Origin: Methanomassiliicoccales archaeon UBA147
Lineage (GTDB): Archaea > Thermoplasmatota > Thermoplasmata > SG8-5
Direction of reading: 5' to 3'
DNA: 20,310 bases
Assembly: GCA_002496385.1 (NCBI GenBank)
Contig: DAJR01000055.1
Span: forward strand, 1-20,310
Both the position numbers and the translations under genes were made by a program. Shown here piece after piece: positions 11,679-20,140 of this stretch. The notes below the pieces were generated by a model. The model was given only the letters and a program-made list of their open reading frames with translations. It made no database searches and was not told where the DNA came from. Positions within the stretch are counted from its first letter, which is position 1, and each line of letters begins with the position of its first letter.

Positions 11679-12890
11679 ATGAGCTCGCAGCAAGCACGCG
11701 GGATGCCTCCCCCACCGCCGCCTGACTGGAACCCGGATTCCCAGTATACTCCGCGACGGAAACCATCCCGCAGGGGAACCGCAGCCAAATTCCTGGCTGT
11801 TGCGATAGTCCTGATTCTGCTGCTTTACATCCTCTTGTACACGCCGCTCGCGGGATTGTTCCTGGCCGGGCTGACCGGGAGGACCTATGCCGAGAGCGCA
11901 TCCTTCACTCTTGAGCGCGAGATAACTATTGATATCCAATCAGGGACAATCACATGGATATGCGACATTCCTCTGCCGGAAACCATTCCGGGGAGCAGCG
12001 GCTCGGTACAATCGGTCGACCGCGCGGATCCCGTGCCGTATGTGCCCGGCACCGAGAAGTATGGGGGAGATTGGGCGGTATGGACTGGCTCTGACAGCTC
12101 TGCGGTGACCCTCCGAATGACCTACCGCGCCACGGTGCGGACTGTCATTTGGGACATCGGGGCCGAGGATTCCGGGACAGCGGCCGACATACCGGAATGG
12201 GTACTGCTGCAGCAGGGTGGCGACGAGTGGCAACTGGAGGAAAACCCAGGCGATCCATCCGAAGAATACAAGATATGGCCCAGCCACCCAACCATCAAGG
12301 AACTATCGGCTGACCTGACCTCCGGCAGCCTCACGGTCTATGAGAATACAAAGAATGTTTATTCTTACGTACACGAGAACATAGCCTACCAGACAGTATC
12401 AGGTTCCGAGCCGAAGTCCTGCCTCCGGACGCTTTCCGACCGCGCGGGTGACTGTGACGACCAGTCCATCCTGCTGATATCCCTCCTCAGGGCGGCTGGG
12501 ATACCTGCATGGCTGGCTTTCGGCATGATGTACGATTCAGGCACAGGTTCCTGGGGCGCCCATGCATGGGCCGAGATCTACATCCCCCTTAGGGAAGGGG
12601 CAGGCGGCAGTGTGGCCATCGATGTGGTGAACGGCGAATTCCTGGTGAGGAACTGTAACAGATTGGAAGAATGGAAGAGCGACGGCGACGGCTCTCACCT
12701 TTCCGATTATTATCACATGCTCTCATACAACTACTCCGCAGTCAATCCGCACCAGTCCGCCCCCGTTATCGTGCTGAGCGATGACTACTCGGGCGAGTAC
12801 GAGGCCTCGTCAGGAAGGGTGTACGGCATCGCCAGCCACCTTGAAAACGATTTCCTTGCGGAAGTCTCATTCCCTCGAAAAGTATTTTAA
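11679..12890 (+). CDS. Membrane-anchored transglutaminase-like cysteine protein
   Basis: The product has 403 residues from the ATG at 11679; an ATG at 11658 would add seven. A Pro-rich, then basic, cytoplasmic N-terminus precedes one membrane helix (about 37-64). The large outer part contains a β-rich region and a transglutaminase core. The catalytic triad is visible: Cys259 in AGDCDDQS, His295 in GAHAWAEIY and Asp315 in AIDVVNG. In archaea and bacteria such domains usually act as cysteine proteases or amide-modifying enzymes outside the membrane. It follows the PrsW-like gene closely, so the two may act together at the cell surface; that is inference. Its stop codon is inside the asnS promoter. 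Confidence 0.87.
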   Translation: MSSQQARGMPPPPPPDWNPDSQYTPRRKPSRRGTAAKFLAVAIVLILLLYILLYTPLAGLFLAGLTGRTYAESASFTLEREITIDIQSGTITWICDIPLPETIPGSSGSVQSVDRADPVPYVPGTEKYGGDWAVWTGSDSSAVTLRMTYRATVRTVIWDIGAEDSGTAADIPEWVLLQQGGDEWQLEENPGDPSEEYKIWPSHPTIKELSADLTSGSLTVYENTKNVYSYVHENIAYQTVSGSEPKSCLRTLSDRAGDCDDQSILLISLLRAAGIPAWLAFGMMYDSGTGSWGAHAWAEIYIPLREGAGGSVAIDVVNGEFLVRNCNRLEEWKSDGDGSHLSDYYHMLSYNYSAVNPHQSAPVIVLSDDYSGEYEASSGRVYGIASHLENDFLAEVSFPRKVF

Positions 12891-12893
12891 AGG
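12882..12893 (+). promoter_or_regulatory. TATA box for asnS, overlapping the previous stop codon
   Basis: GTATTTTAAAGG is centred 26 bases before the asnS ATG at 12913. The TAA stop of the transglutaminase-like gene lies within it. A leaderless asnS mRNA is expected. Confidence 0.55.
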
Positions 12894-12912
12894 CCGCTTT
12901 CATGCCACACGC

Positions 12913-14217
12913 ATGTTCAAGGACATAGCCGATGTGATGACCCCCGGGTTCAGCGGCAAGGAAGTCAGGATTCGCGGCTGGATCTGGCGGACGAGGGGCA
13001 GCGGCAAGATAGTGTTTCCGACCGTAAGGGACCCCTCAGGCGCGATACAGGTAACTGTCAAGAAGGGGAATCTTCCAGACCCGCAGTTCGAGGATGCGCT
13101 CAAGGCCCTCATCGAAAGTTCTGTGGAAATAACCGGGACCGTGAAGGCGGACGAGCGCGCTCCCGGAGGCTACGAGATACTGGCAACCAGCTTCAATGTC
13201 GTCGGTTTCGCAGAGGCCTATCCAATTCAGAAGGATCAGAGCGAGGAGTGGCTGAGGGAGAACCGCCATCTCTGGATACGCTCGAGGAAAATGGTTGCTA
13301 TACTCAAGGTCAGGCACACTGTAGTCGGTGCGATACACCAGTTCTTCAGGTCAAGAGGCTATTACGAATTCGACCCGCCAGTGCTTCAGCCCAACCAATG
13401 CGAGGGCGGCTCCACTTTGTTCGAGGTGAAATACTACGACATGACCACGTACCTTTCCCAGACATGGCAGCTGTATGCCGAGGCCGGGACATTCGCGCTC
13501 GGGAAGATCTACGACATGGCTCCGACATTCAGGGCGGAGAAATCGAAGACCTCGAGGCATCTATGCGAATTCTGGATGGCGGAGATGGAGGCTGCCTGGA
13601 TGGAGCTTCCGGAGGTCACCGAGGTCGCCAAGGAGGAAATTAAATTCATCATAGGGGAGGTGCTGAAGAACAACAAGGCCGACCTGGAGTTCCTGGGGAG
13701 GGACATCTCGAAGCTGGAGGTCTGCCTGGAGAAACCGTTCCCGACCATATCCTACACCGAGGGGCTGGACATCCTGAAGAAGGACGGGATGGATGTGGAA
13801 TGGGGCAAGGACCTGAGAACGCTGGAGGAGGAGGGCATAATGAGGCACTTCGACACGCCGGTGGTCGTGACCCATTACCCCAAGGATATAATGGCATTCT
13901 ACAAACCCGTGGACGAGAAGGCCACAGCCCCCGGCCCGGTGGCAAAATGCTTCGACATGCTGGCTCCCGAGGGGGGCATGGAGATAGTCGGCGGTTCCGA
14001 GAGGGATACCAGCATCGCAGAGCTTTCCAAGTACCTCGAACGCGACGGGGAGAACCCCGCGAACTACCAGTTCTACATGGACCTCCGCAGGTACGGCTCG
14101 GTTCCGCACTCCGGCTACGGCGTCGGGGTCGAGCGCCTGATTCAGTGGATATGTGGCCTGGACAACATCAAGGACGCCATCGCCTTCCCGAGGACCAGCA
14201 CGAGGATGACCCCGTAA
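12913..14217 (+). CDS. asnS: Asparaginyl-tRNA synthetase (class II)
   Basis: The enzyme charges tRNA-Asn with asparagine. The 434-residue product has an N-terminal OB-fold anticodon-binding domain (about 1-105, VRIRGWIWRTRGSG and FPTVRDPSGAIQVTV). The class II catalytic core follows: CEGGSTLFEVKYYD and YLSQTWQLYAEA, motif 2 FRAEKSKTSRHLCEF, and motif 3 GYGVGVERLIQWICGL ending AFPRTSTRMTP. These segments fit AsnRS and the AspRS-related archaeal homologues, with AsnRS favoured. The frame is open to 12781, but the ATG at 12913 matches the family start and has a TATA box 26 bases upstream. The archaeosortase gene starts 15 bases after the stop. Confidence 0.92.
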   Translation: MFKDIADVMTPGFSGKEVRIRGWIWRTRGSGKIVFPTVRDPSGAIQVTVKKGNLPDPQFEDALKALIESSVEITGTVKADERAPGGYEILATSFNVVGFAEAYPIQKDQSEEWLRENRHLWIRSRKMVAILKVRHTVVGAIHQFFRSRGYYEFDPPVLQPNQCEGGSTLFEVKYYDMTTYLSQTWQLYAEAGTFALGKIYDMAPTFRAEKSKTSRHLCEFWMAEMEAAWMELPEVTEVAKEEIKFIIGEVLKNNKADLEFLGRDISKLEVCLEKPFPTISYTEGLDILKKDGMDVEWGKDLRTLEEEGIMRHFDTPVVVTHYPKDIMAFYKPVDEKATAPGPVAKCFDMLAPEGGMEIVGGSERDTSIAELSKYLERDGENPANYQFYMDLRRYGSVPHSGYGVGVERLIQWICGLDNIKDAIAFPRTSTRMTP

Positions 14218-14232
14218 CCAGGGATTGAATAT

Positions 14233-15075
14233 ATGGACATTCTGGATCTGGTCAATTTATCCGCCATCCTCCTTCTGGGCGCCGGTTTTCTCTGGAAGGA
14301 TGACCGGGCGCACATACTGCGGTTGGCCGGGTGGTTCCTCGAAGGCCTCTTCTGGCTTTCCAGGGTCACGGTTTACCTTGCGGAGGACGATCAATTCAAC
14401 GCCTTGGCCGCTGCTACAGCCCTGCCGATCTTCTGGTTCCTCGCATACCATGAGTCCAAATCCTTCGGGTGGAAGGACGATTACCCCCCCCTCAGGTTCG
14501 TGGCAGGGGCGATGTTCCTTGTGGGGCTGGGGTATTTTTTGATAGGACATTTCCCTCCCCTTAGCCGCTTCATGATCGAGATCGTAGCCCATCAGAGCGT
14601 ATGGCTCGCAAACACGGCCGGTTATGATTTCGCGGTGGGTGCTGTGACGGACGAGGGTGCCCACCTCATAGGCGTTCCGATAACCATAGTGCTCGAATGC
14701 ACCGCTGTCCAGGCGTATTTCGCGGCAGGCGCTTTCCTGTTCGGATGCCGGGGAGACCCGCGGAAGAGGGCATTGGTTTTCCTCATAATCGCGCCTGTCG
14801 TCTGGATAGTCAATCTTTTCAGAAATGCGATGGTCATCATTCTCGTCCACAACAACGGAGCCGAATACTTTGATTTCGCGCACAACGTGCTGGGAAAAGG
14901 GATGAGCCTCGCAGCACTAATAATCCTGGTGCTAGTGGCCTTCATCCAGGTTCCCGAGCTTTACGAAGACATCAACGGCCTCTTCGAGCTTCCCTGGCGG
15001 AAAGGCCCGGGTCACGATTACATGAGGTTCGTGGGCCGCCTGTATCGGGAAAAAAATACACCTGGAAAAGAATAA
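14233..15075 (+). CDS. Archaeosortase/exosortase-family transpeptidase
   Basis: The 280-residue product has about eight membrane helices. The family's catalytic residues are visible in order: Cys156 in VLECTAVQ, Arg197 in NLFRNAM and His217 in FDFAHNVLGKG. Archaeosortases cut proteins that carry a C-terminal sorting tail (short motif, membrane helix, basic cluster) and probably attach the new end to a lipid. The Cys-Arg-His set resembles exosortases and the smaller archaeosortase groups; haloarchaeal ArtA uses Arg in the third position. The ATG at 14233 has an AGGGAT site 9 bases upstream. It follows asnS by 15 bases, with no substrate gene directly adjacent. A plausible substrate is the peptide-binding protein ending at 20073. 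Confidence 0.9.
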   Translation: MDILDLVNLSAILLLGAGFLWKDDRAHILRLAGWFLEGLFWLSRVTVYLAEDDQFNALAAATALPIFWFLAYHESKSFGWKDDYPPLRFVAGAMFLVGLGYFLIGHFPPLSRFMIEIVAHQSVWLANTAGYDFAVGAVTDEGAHLIGVPITIVLECTAVQAYFAAGAFLFGCRGDPRKRALVFLIIAPVVWIVNLFRNAMVIILVHNNGAEYFDFAHNVLGKGMSLAALIILVLVAFIQVPELYEDINGLFELPWRKGPGHDYMRFVGRLYREKNTPGKE

Positions 15076-15078
15076 TAT
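15068..15078 (+). promoter_or_regulatory. TATA-like box for the riboflavin reductase gene
   Basis: AAGAATAATAT overlaps the archaeosortase stop and is centred about 27 bases before the ATG at 15101, which favours that start over the ATG at 15077. Confidence 0.35.
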
Positions 15079-15100
15079 GCCCGGGATGGGATGTGGGTGC

Positions 15101-15736
15101 ATGAGGCCCAAGGTCATAGTCAACTGCGCGATGTCCGCGGACGGGAAGATCGCCAGCAGGCTCAGGAAGCAGGTCCGGATTTCTGATGAGGCAGACATGG
15201 CCCGGGTCCACAAACTGAGGAACGAATGCGACGCTGTCCTTGTGGGGGTCGGCACCGTGATAGCGGACGACCCTTCCCTGCTTGTCAAAAAGACATACGT
15301 AGATGAGGTAAGGCAGCCGATGAGGGTTGTGCTGGACTCCAAATGCCGCATCCCGCAGGACTCGAAAGTGCTCGACGGAAAATCACCAACCCTAATTTTC
15401 GTTGGAGAGGGGAACGTGACACCGGTCAATGGGGCCGAGGTGATAGCATGCGGGGTCGGTCAGATAGATCTGGAATCCATGATGCTCATCCTCGAGAAAA
15501 GAGGAGTGAGGTCGTTGCTGGTCGAGGGCGGCGGGAAGACTATATGGTCGTTCGTCAAGGCAGGCTTGGTTGATGAGTTCAAGGTATTCATCGGCAGCAA
15601 GATAATAGGCGGCGACGTTGCCCCGACGCCGGTGGACGGCGAGGGATTCGCGCAGGAAGATGAGTTCATCCAGCTCAAGCTGGTCAAGACCAGGCTCAGC
15701 GAATCAGGCGCGCTCCTGGAGTTCGAAGTGGAATGA
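15101..15736 (+). CDS. Diaminohydroxy-ribosylaminopyrimidine-phosphate reductase (RIB7/RibD C-terminal type)
   Basis: The product has 211 residues from the ATG at 15101; an ATG at 15077 would add eight. It begins MRPKVIVNCAMSADGKIASR, the standard NADPH-reductase start. It has VGVGTVIADDPSLL (about 48-61), RQPMRVVLDS and SLLVEGGGKTIWSF, then a VDEFKVFIGSKIIGG segment. These match the archaeal 2,5-diamino-6-ribosylamino-4(3H)-pyrimidinone 5'-phosphate reductase of riboflavin synthesis. It lacks the deaminase domain found in bacterial RibD, as expected in archaea. The stop overlaps the start of the Mut7-C gene as ATGA, so the two are probably translated together. No other riboflavin gene is visible in the window. 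Confidence 0.93.
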   Translation: MRPKVIVNCAMSADGKIASRLRKQVRISDEADMARVHKLRNECDAVLVGVGTVIADDPSLLVKKTYVDEVRQPMRVVLDSKCRIPQDSKVLDGKSPTLIFVGEGNVTPVNGAEVIACGVGQIDLESMMLILEKRGVRSLLVEGGGKTIWSFVKAGLVDEFKVFIGSKIIGGDVAPTPVDGEGFAQEDEFIQLKLVKTRLSESGALLEFEVE

Positions 15737-16194
15737 GGTTCATCGCGGACGCGATGCTCGGCACCCTGGCCAAATGGCTGAGGGTTCTCGGGTTCGATAC
15801 TGTTTTTGCAAAGGGATTGGATGACAGCGAAATATTGGAGATGGCGATTGCTGAAAACAGGATAATCCTCTCCAGGGACATGGAACTCTGCGGCCGGAAG
15901 GCGGACTCGCTTTACGTAGCGGCTACGGGCCTGGATGAACAGATAAAGCAGGTGGTTTCGTTGCATCCGCCGGTCGAGTCGGAGGTGCTATCGCGGTGCC
16001 TGGAATGCAATTCAGTCCTGATGAAACTGACACGTGAAGAAGCCTCCGGAAAGGTCCAGGAATCCATATTGGCCAGGCACAGCGAATTCTGGACATGCGG
16101 AATATGCAACAAATATTATTGGCCAGGTACTCACTGGAAAGCAATGCGTATGAGAGCCGAGAGCATCATTTCTTCTCGTAATAATCCTCGCTGA
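15733..16194 (+). CDS. Mut7-C RNase-domain protein with zinc ribbon
   Basis: The 153-residue product begins MRFIADAMLGTLAKWLRVLGFDT. It has the conserved acidic residues of the PIN-like Mut7-C domain: Asp6, Asp30-Asp31 and the Asp of LSRDMEL near 49. A zinc ribbon follows (RCLECN and TCGICNKYYWPGTHW). The domain is thought to be a nuclease acting on RNA; its substrate in archaea is unknown. Its ATG overlaps the reductase stop as ATGA. The last 29 bases overlap, in antisense, the end of the minus-strand gene 16166-17095, so the two genes converge tail to tail without a terminator gap. Confidence 0.92.
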   Translation: MRFIADAMLGTLAKWLRVLGFDTVFAKGLDDSEILEMAIAENRIILSRDMELCGRKADSLYVAATGLDEQIKQVVSLHPPVESEVLSRCLECNSVLMKLTREEASGKVQESILARHSEFWTCGICNKYYWPGTHWKAMRMRAESIISSRNNPR

Positions 16195-17095
16195 TTATCT
16201 TCCCGGATATTCCGTCCAGTATCATCACGCCGTGCTTGCCCTCGACACACCAGACGGGCATCATGACCATTCTCTGGCTGTCCAGATTTATCGCGCTGGG
16301 CTCGGGCCTGAAGGTCGCCTTCTCGATTATGGTCGCGTGGTCCCTCTCGGTGATTATCTCCTTGAACTCCGTATTGAGCTGGGTGACGGCATGGATTGCT
16401 ATCTTTCTGGCATTCTCCCCGTCTATCTTCGGTTCGAGCTGCACGAGGTGCGCAGCCTTCGGGTCTGTTTCGGGCTCATTGTTCCAGGACGAATACTTGC
16501 CAGTGAGTGCGTTAATCGATACGACCCCCTCCCTTTTCACTGTCTGGCCGTCCTTCCCCTCGAAGGAGCAAGAATAGTCAAAGAGGTAATGAGGCACCAG
16601 CTCCAGCTCTTGCTTGAATCCCTGTATCGTCTTCTTTGAGATTTCAGCGACATCTTCAGCGGTGAGGACCGATTTGAATATCTGGGGCTGCCCCTCGGTG
16701 CCCAGCGACTCGACCGTGATGGAAGGGTTCTGCGAACTCCCGTCCGGAGGGTTGACCAGCTCCGTTAGGAGTGAGCCAGGGACGCTCTCGATATGCGTTT
16801 TTATTGCACATCCCATCTCTTTCTCGATGTCCGCTTTCTTCCAAATGGCCAGTCCAAGCTTTGAGGATTCTTCCTCTACCGACTGCCCCGCCGAAAGGAC
16901 GCATATTATATGTCGTGACGCATTTTCCGAAACAGCCTTAGAATGTTTCCTCAGTTCTGCCACGCTGATATCGTCATACAGTCCGATACTGACGCTGTCT
17001 CCGTCCTTCTCGCCATAGACAATATTGTCCTTTTCATACACCTCAAAATCGTGCGCCTGAAGTATATGGGTTATTATGTTCTTCAGCGAAACCAA
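16166..17095 (-). CDS. Two-part orphan protein, nuclease-fold-like N-terminus and PepSY-like C-terminus
   Basis: The 309-residue product has no signal peptide or membrane helix. Its first ~100 residues (LKNIITHILQAHDFEVYEKDN … IICVLSAGQ … IWKKADIEKEMG) have the α-β pattern seen in restriction-endonuclease-like folds, without an obvious catalytic triad. The rest holds two similar repeats, EGVVSINALTGKYSSW and VEGKHGVMILDGISGKIISE, which resemble PepSY-like β-hairpin ends. I do not recognise the full family. The start must be TTG at 17093-17095: an in-frame stop lies eight codons upstream and no ATG follows nearby. A GGTG ribosome match and the TATA box at 17123-17136 support it. It converges on the Mut7-C gene with a 29-base overlap. 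Confidence 0.78.
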   Translation of the reverse strand: MVSLKNIITHILQAHDFEVYEKDNIVYGEKDGDSVSIGLYDDISVAELRKHSKAVSENASRHIICVLSAGQSVEEESSKLGLAIWKKADIEKEMGCAIKTHIESVPGSLLTELVNPPDGSSQNPSITVESLGTEGQPQIFKSVLTAEDVAEISKKTIQGFKQELELVPHYLFDYSCSFEGKDGQTVKREGVVSINALTGKYSSWNNEPETDPKAAHLVQLEPKIDGENARKIAIHAVTQLNTEFKEIITERDHATIIEKATFRPEPSAINLDSQRMVMMPVWCVEGKHGVMILDGISGKIISEDYYEKK

Positions 17096-17122
17096 TGTCG
17101 CACCGTATCCGTATCGCGTCTA

Positions 17123-17136
17123 GCTTATTTATACTT
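17123..17136 (-). promoter_or_regulatory. TATA box for the 309-residue orphan gene
   Basis: The minus strand reads AAGTATAAATAAGC, a good archaeal TATA match. It predicts a leader of about 9 bases that contains GGTG before the TTG start. Confidence 0.5.
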
Positions 17137-17252
17137 TTCAAGATGGTGGCGCAATGCATCCAGAATTGTGCGGGAAAGGCTTAATCCGCTTGTTAAAACC
17201 AGCATGAATAAATGAACAATAACGCGTTGTTTGATAGCGCAGCATATAGAAA

Positions 17253-17265
17253 GATATTTATATAT
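17253..17265 (+). promoter_or_regulatory. TATA box for the peptide-binding protein gene
   Basis: GATATTTATATAT is a strong archaeal TATA match. It predicts an RNA start near 17284, about 75 bases before the coding start at 17359. The leader contains a 15-codon open frame and a GGAGGAGA ribosome site at 17346-17353. Confidence 0.6.
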
Positions 17266-17286
17266 TCCTGTTATTAACAGCGAAAT

Positions 17287-17334
17287 ATGAAACCTGTGCC
17301 AATGGATGCAGGTAGGTACAGGTCATTTTCATGA
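17287..17334 (+). CDS. Possible 15-residue leader peptide upstream of the peptide-binding protein
   Basis: The frame ATG…TGA encodes MKPVPMDAGRYRSFS. Its ATG lies at the predicted RNA start of the downstream gene, so it could be translated leaderlessly. ACCTGT/ACAGGT (6 bp) inside it can form a hairpin. A frame this short may be chance. I list it because of its exact position relative to the TATA box. Confidence 0.25.
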   Translation: MKPVPMDAGRYRSFS

Positions 17335-17358
17335 ATATTCGCAACGGAGGAGAAGATT

Positions 17359-20073
17359 ATGAAGAATAAGAACTCTGGCTTCAGGGCCAAGAACGCAGGA
17401 TTGAGCATAGCGGTGATTCTGACAATGGTGATTGCGGGATTCGCCGTTCTTTCCGCACCGATTTCGATCGCCCAGGAAGATAACCTGGGCGGCCAGTACG
17501 GTGGCACTCTACGTGTGGCCTTGAAATCCCAACCCAGCTCGCTGAACCCGCTCGCCGCCAAACTCAACGAGTCCGCGGTCCATATAATCGATGTCCTTTA
17601 CGAATCACTCGGAAGGATAGATCCATACACGCTTGAGGTCAAACCGTGGATGGCATCAGCCTGGACAATCAACCCCGCAAACACCAGTATTGTATCGGTA
17701 AAACTAAAAACCGGCATAAAGTGGCACGACGGCTCGACTGTGACCCTCAACGATGTCGAATATACATTCGGCCCCAATGGCTATGGCATTGACTACATCT
17801 CATCGATGTCGAAGAACACCACATCAAACACCATTGTATTCAATCTGACCACTCCGGACTCAAGGTTCTTCAGCGACCTCCTGGTCAGGAAAATCGTTCC
17901 CACGGGATTCACTCCGACCACAGCTCCCAAAGGCTGCGGACCGTTCAAACTCCTCTCGACCGGCAGCTCGAATACAACAGTCGTCGCCTTCGATGACCAT
18001 TTCAACGCAAGGCCATTCATCGACAAGATGGTATACACTTACTACCCATTCGACAAGAATTACGACCAGACCCTATATCCCTACCACCTTAATTTCGTGG
18101 ACGACCCCAGATGGGATGGTTTCTACAGGGCCGGTTATGACTTAATCACCAACAAGATTGATTACATCGGCTGGGACCTTACAACGAATCAGACCACTTC
18201 AAACATAGCTTTGTCCGGCAACCTGACCACATTAATGCTGAATTCCAATGCGACACTTGTCCGCAGCAGCGGCCTGATGCAATGGTATCTCGGTTTCAAC
18301 AATGCCCCGGGCCATATCCTCAGCGATCCGGCCCTAAGAAAGGCCATATCGTATGCCATCAACAAAGAAGCGCTCACCGTTTACGATATCAGCGGGGGCC
18401 TGGAAAAGTCCGACTCCATTATAAGCAAGTTTAACCTTCCTTGGTTCAACTCTACCATAGTCCCTCATGGGTATGACATCAAGGTTGCCAAACAAATACT
18501 TGACGATGCGAAATACATGGATTACGATTCCGACGGCTACATTGAGAAACCGGGCCCCATCTTACCAAAGTCAGGTTACCAGAACATCTCGCTTACCCTG
18601 TTCGGACCAAAAATTGAGGATGTCACCCCATACACTATGTCCAAGAACATCATAACATGGTTCGAGATACTGGGTATCAAGGTAGAATTGGTGAACAACA
18701 CAATGGATGTTCATATGCCGAATATTCTGGCAGACAACTTTGATATGTATCTTACAAATGAAGAATCCATCAGGCTCGATCCCCAGTTCATGAACAATCT
18801 CTACCATTCCAACGCAATTGCGACGAACACGAATTTGCTGAATTTCGACGGAAAATACACGGTCGACAAATACAATTTGCTGGAATTGATAAAGGACAAC
18901 CAGACCTGGAAAATCAATCTCCCGCATACCAACCTAAACGGAAATGTATTAGTCACTTACTACCACAATTCCAGTGTCTGCGGAAACGTTTCGAACGCTT
19001 CATACACAATCAACATGAAGACTGGCGCATTCGGGCTGAACGAGAATTATAAGATTTATGATTACGGTGCGGATTATCTCAACATCACCTATTCCTACAG
19101 ACCGTTCGATCACCTCATCGAGAAATCCAATATACAGATGGATCCTGCAGAGAGAGCAAAATACATCAAAGAAGCCCAGGCGGTATTGGATGACCTTGAA
19201 CCGTCGATACCCCTGTTCTCCTACAAAGTCAACCATGCATACAGAGTAAATGTCTATACAGGATGGGTCCAAACCCTCGGCGGGATAAACAATTACTGGT
19301 CATTCACGAATATCCAGAACAAGATAATGGGGGACTCGACTGTCATGCTATCAAGCGTGAAATCGTATCTGTCCTCAGGGGATGAAATGAACCTGTTCGT
19401 GAAAGTGGAGGATCTCAACGGCGAGCCGATTTCCGAATCCACGCTTATTTTCTCGGGCGACGGCTCATTCGGGATGCCCGAGTACGATGATGTCGGCCAG
19501 CAATACACAGTCTTATACAAAGCACCAAGCACGGCTGCATCCAAGACAACCACAATTAAAGTGGAAGCATACTCAATCGGCTACACCATGGCCACTGACT
19601 CAATGGACATCACGATCCATCCGCTCGTCAGGAACCTGAACATCGAGATTTCGAGAGGCGCGACAACTCTGGCCTCCGGTAACACCACCTCCCTCTCCAT
19701 ATTGGTACAGAACAAGGCTGATAGCACCGCAATAAGTGGCGCGAACGTTGTATTGACAATGACCCCGACCGGGCTCGGCGGCTATATCAAGGAATTAACG
19801 GGCACCACGAATTCAGCAGGCGAATTCGTCACCACTTTCGGCTCGGACAATGTAACCATAGACACAACTTTCCGCATCACCGCTTATGTGACAATGGACG
19901 GGTATGTGGATGCCGTTCAAACAACAAGTATCAGCGTCAATAGGGACCCGACAATCGAGAGCACAACCGACAGGGGATTGCTCGGACTTCCGGCACCGTC
20001 ATTCCTGACAATAATTGTCCTGCTCGCTGGAATGTCAATAGTCTATTCTGTGCACCGCAGGAAACGGAACTGA
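17359..20073 (+). CDS. Secreted oligopeptide-type ABC solute-binding protein with Ig-like repeats and a C-terminal sorting tail
   Basis: The product has 904 residues. A signal peptide (about 1-39, with the hydrophobic core AGLSIAVILTMVIAGFAVL) precedes a family 5 solute-binding domain (about 48-660). Typical segments are GGTLRVAL, SSLNPLA and LKTGIKWHDGSTVTLNDVEYTF; RKAISYAINKEAL and a late AQAVLDDLEPSIPLFSY follow. Two Ig/invasin-like β-domains follow (about 665-755 and 760-870), then a Thr/Asp-rich spacer. The tail is LPAPSFLTIIVLLAG… with a helix and RRKRN, the motif-helix-basic layout of archaeosortase substrates or a plain membrane anchor. Many N-x-S/T sites suggest glycosylation. It probably captures peptides at the cell surface; the permease and ATPase genes are not in the window. 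A strong GGAGGAGA ribosome site precedes the ATG. Confidence 0.93.
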   Translation: MKNKNSGFRAKNAGLSIAVILTMVIAGFAVLSAPISIAQEDNLGGQYGGTLRVALKSQPSSLNPLAAKLNESAVHIIDVLYESLGRIDPYTLEVKPWMASAWTINPANTSIVSVKLKTGIKWHDGSTVTLNDVEYTFGPNGYGIDYISSMSKNTTSNTIVFNLTTPDSRFFSDLLVRKIVPTGFTPTTAPKGCGPFKLLSTGSSNTTVVAFDDHFNARPFIDKMVYTYYPFDKNYDQTLYPYHLNFVDDPRWDGFYRAGYDLITNKIDYIGWDLTTNQTTSNIALSGNLTTLMLNSNATLVRSSGLMQWYLGFNNAPGHILSDPALRKAISYAINKEALTVYDISGGLEKSDSIISKFNLPWFNSTIVPHGYDIKVAKQILDDAKYMDYDSDGYIEKPGPILPKSGYQNISLTLFGPKIEDVTPYTMSKNIITWFEILGIKVELVNNTMDVHMPNILADNFDMYLTNEESIRLDPQFMNNLYHSNAIATNTNLLNFDGKYTVDKYNLLELIKDNQTWKINLPHTNLNGNVLVTYYHNSSVCGNVSNASYTINMKTGAFGLNENYKIYDYGADYLNITYSYRPFDHLIEKSNIQMDPAERAKYIKEAQAVLDDLEPSIPLFSYKVNHAYRVNVYTGWVQTLGGINNYWSFTNIQNKIMGDSTVMLSSVKSYLSSGDEMNLFVKVEDLNGEPISESTLIFSGDGSFGMPEYDDVGQQYTVLYKAPSTAASKTTTIKVEAYSIGYTMATDSMDITIHPLVRNLNIEISRGATTLASGNTTSLSILVQNKADSTAISGANVVLTMTPTGLGGYIKELTGTTNSAGEFVTTFGSDNVTIDTTFRITAYVTMDGYVDAVQTTSISVNRDPTIESTTDRGLLGLPAPSFLTIIVLLAGMSIVYSVHRRKRN

Positions 20074-20085
20074 GAAATATAGAAT

Positions 20086-20140
20086 GCTGGCCTCGGAAAG
20101 GGGCCAGCCCTATTTCATATTCTTTTGTGTATTTTTCTAT
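20086..20140 (+). terminator. Hairpin and T-rich tail after the peptide-binding protein gene
   Basis: GCTGGCC (20086-20092) pairs perfectly with GGCCAGC (20102-20108) around a 9-base loop. A T-rich stretch follows to about 20140. This is a good transcription terminator and separates the gene from structured element B. Confidence 0.7.

Noticed and set aside
10950..11939. A 329-codon minus-strand open frame opposite the PrsW-like and transglutaminase-like genes
   Set aside because: It is antisense to two genes with clear catalytic motifs, is Gln/Arg/Glu rich and has no motif of its own. It is typical of a shadow frame in GC-rich DNA.
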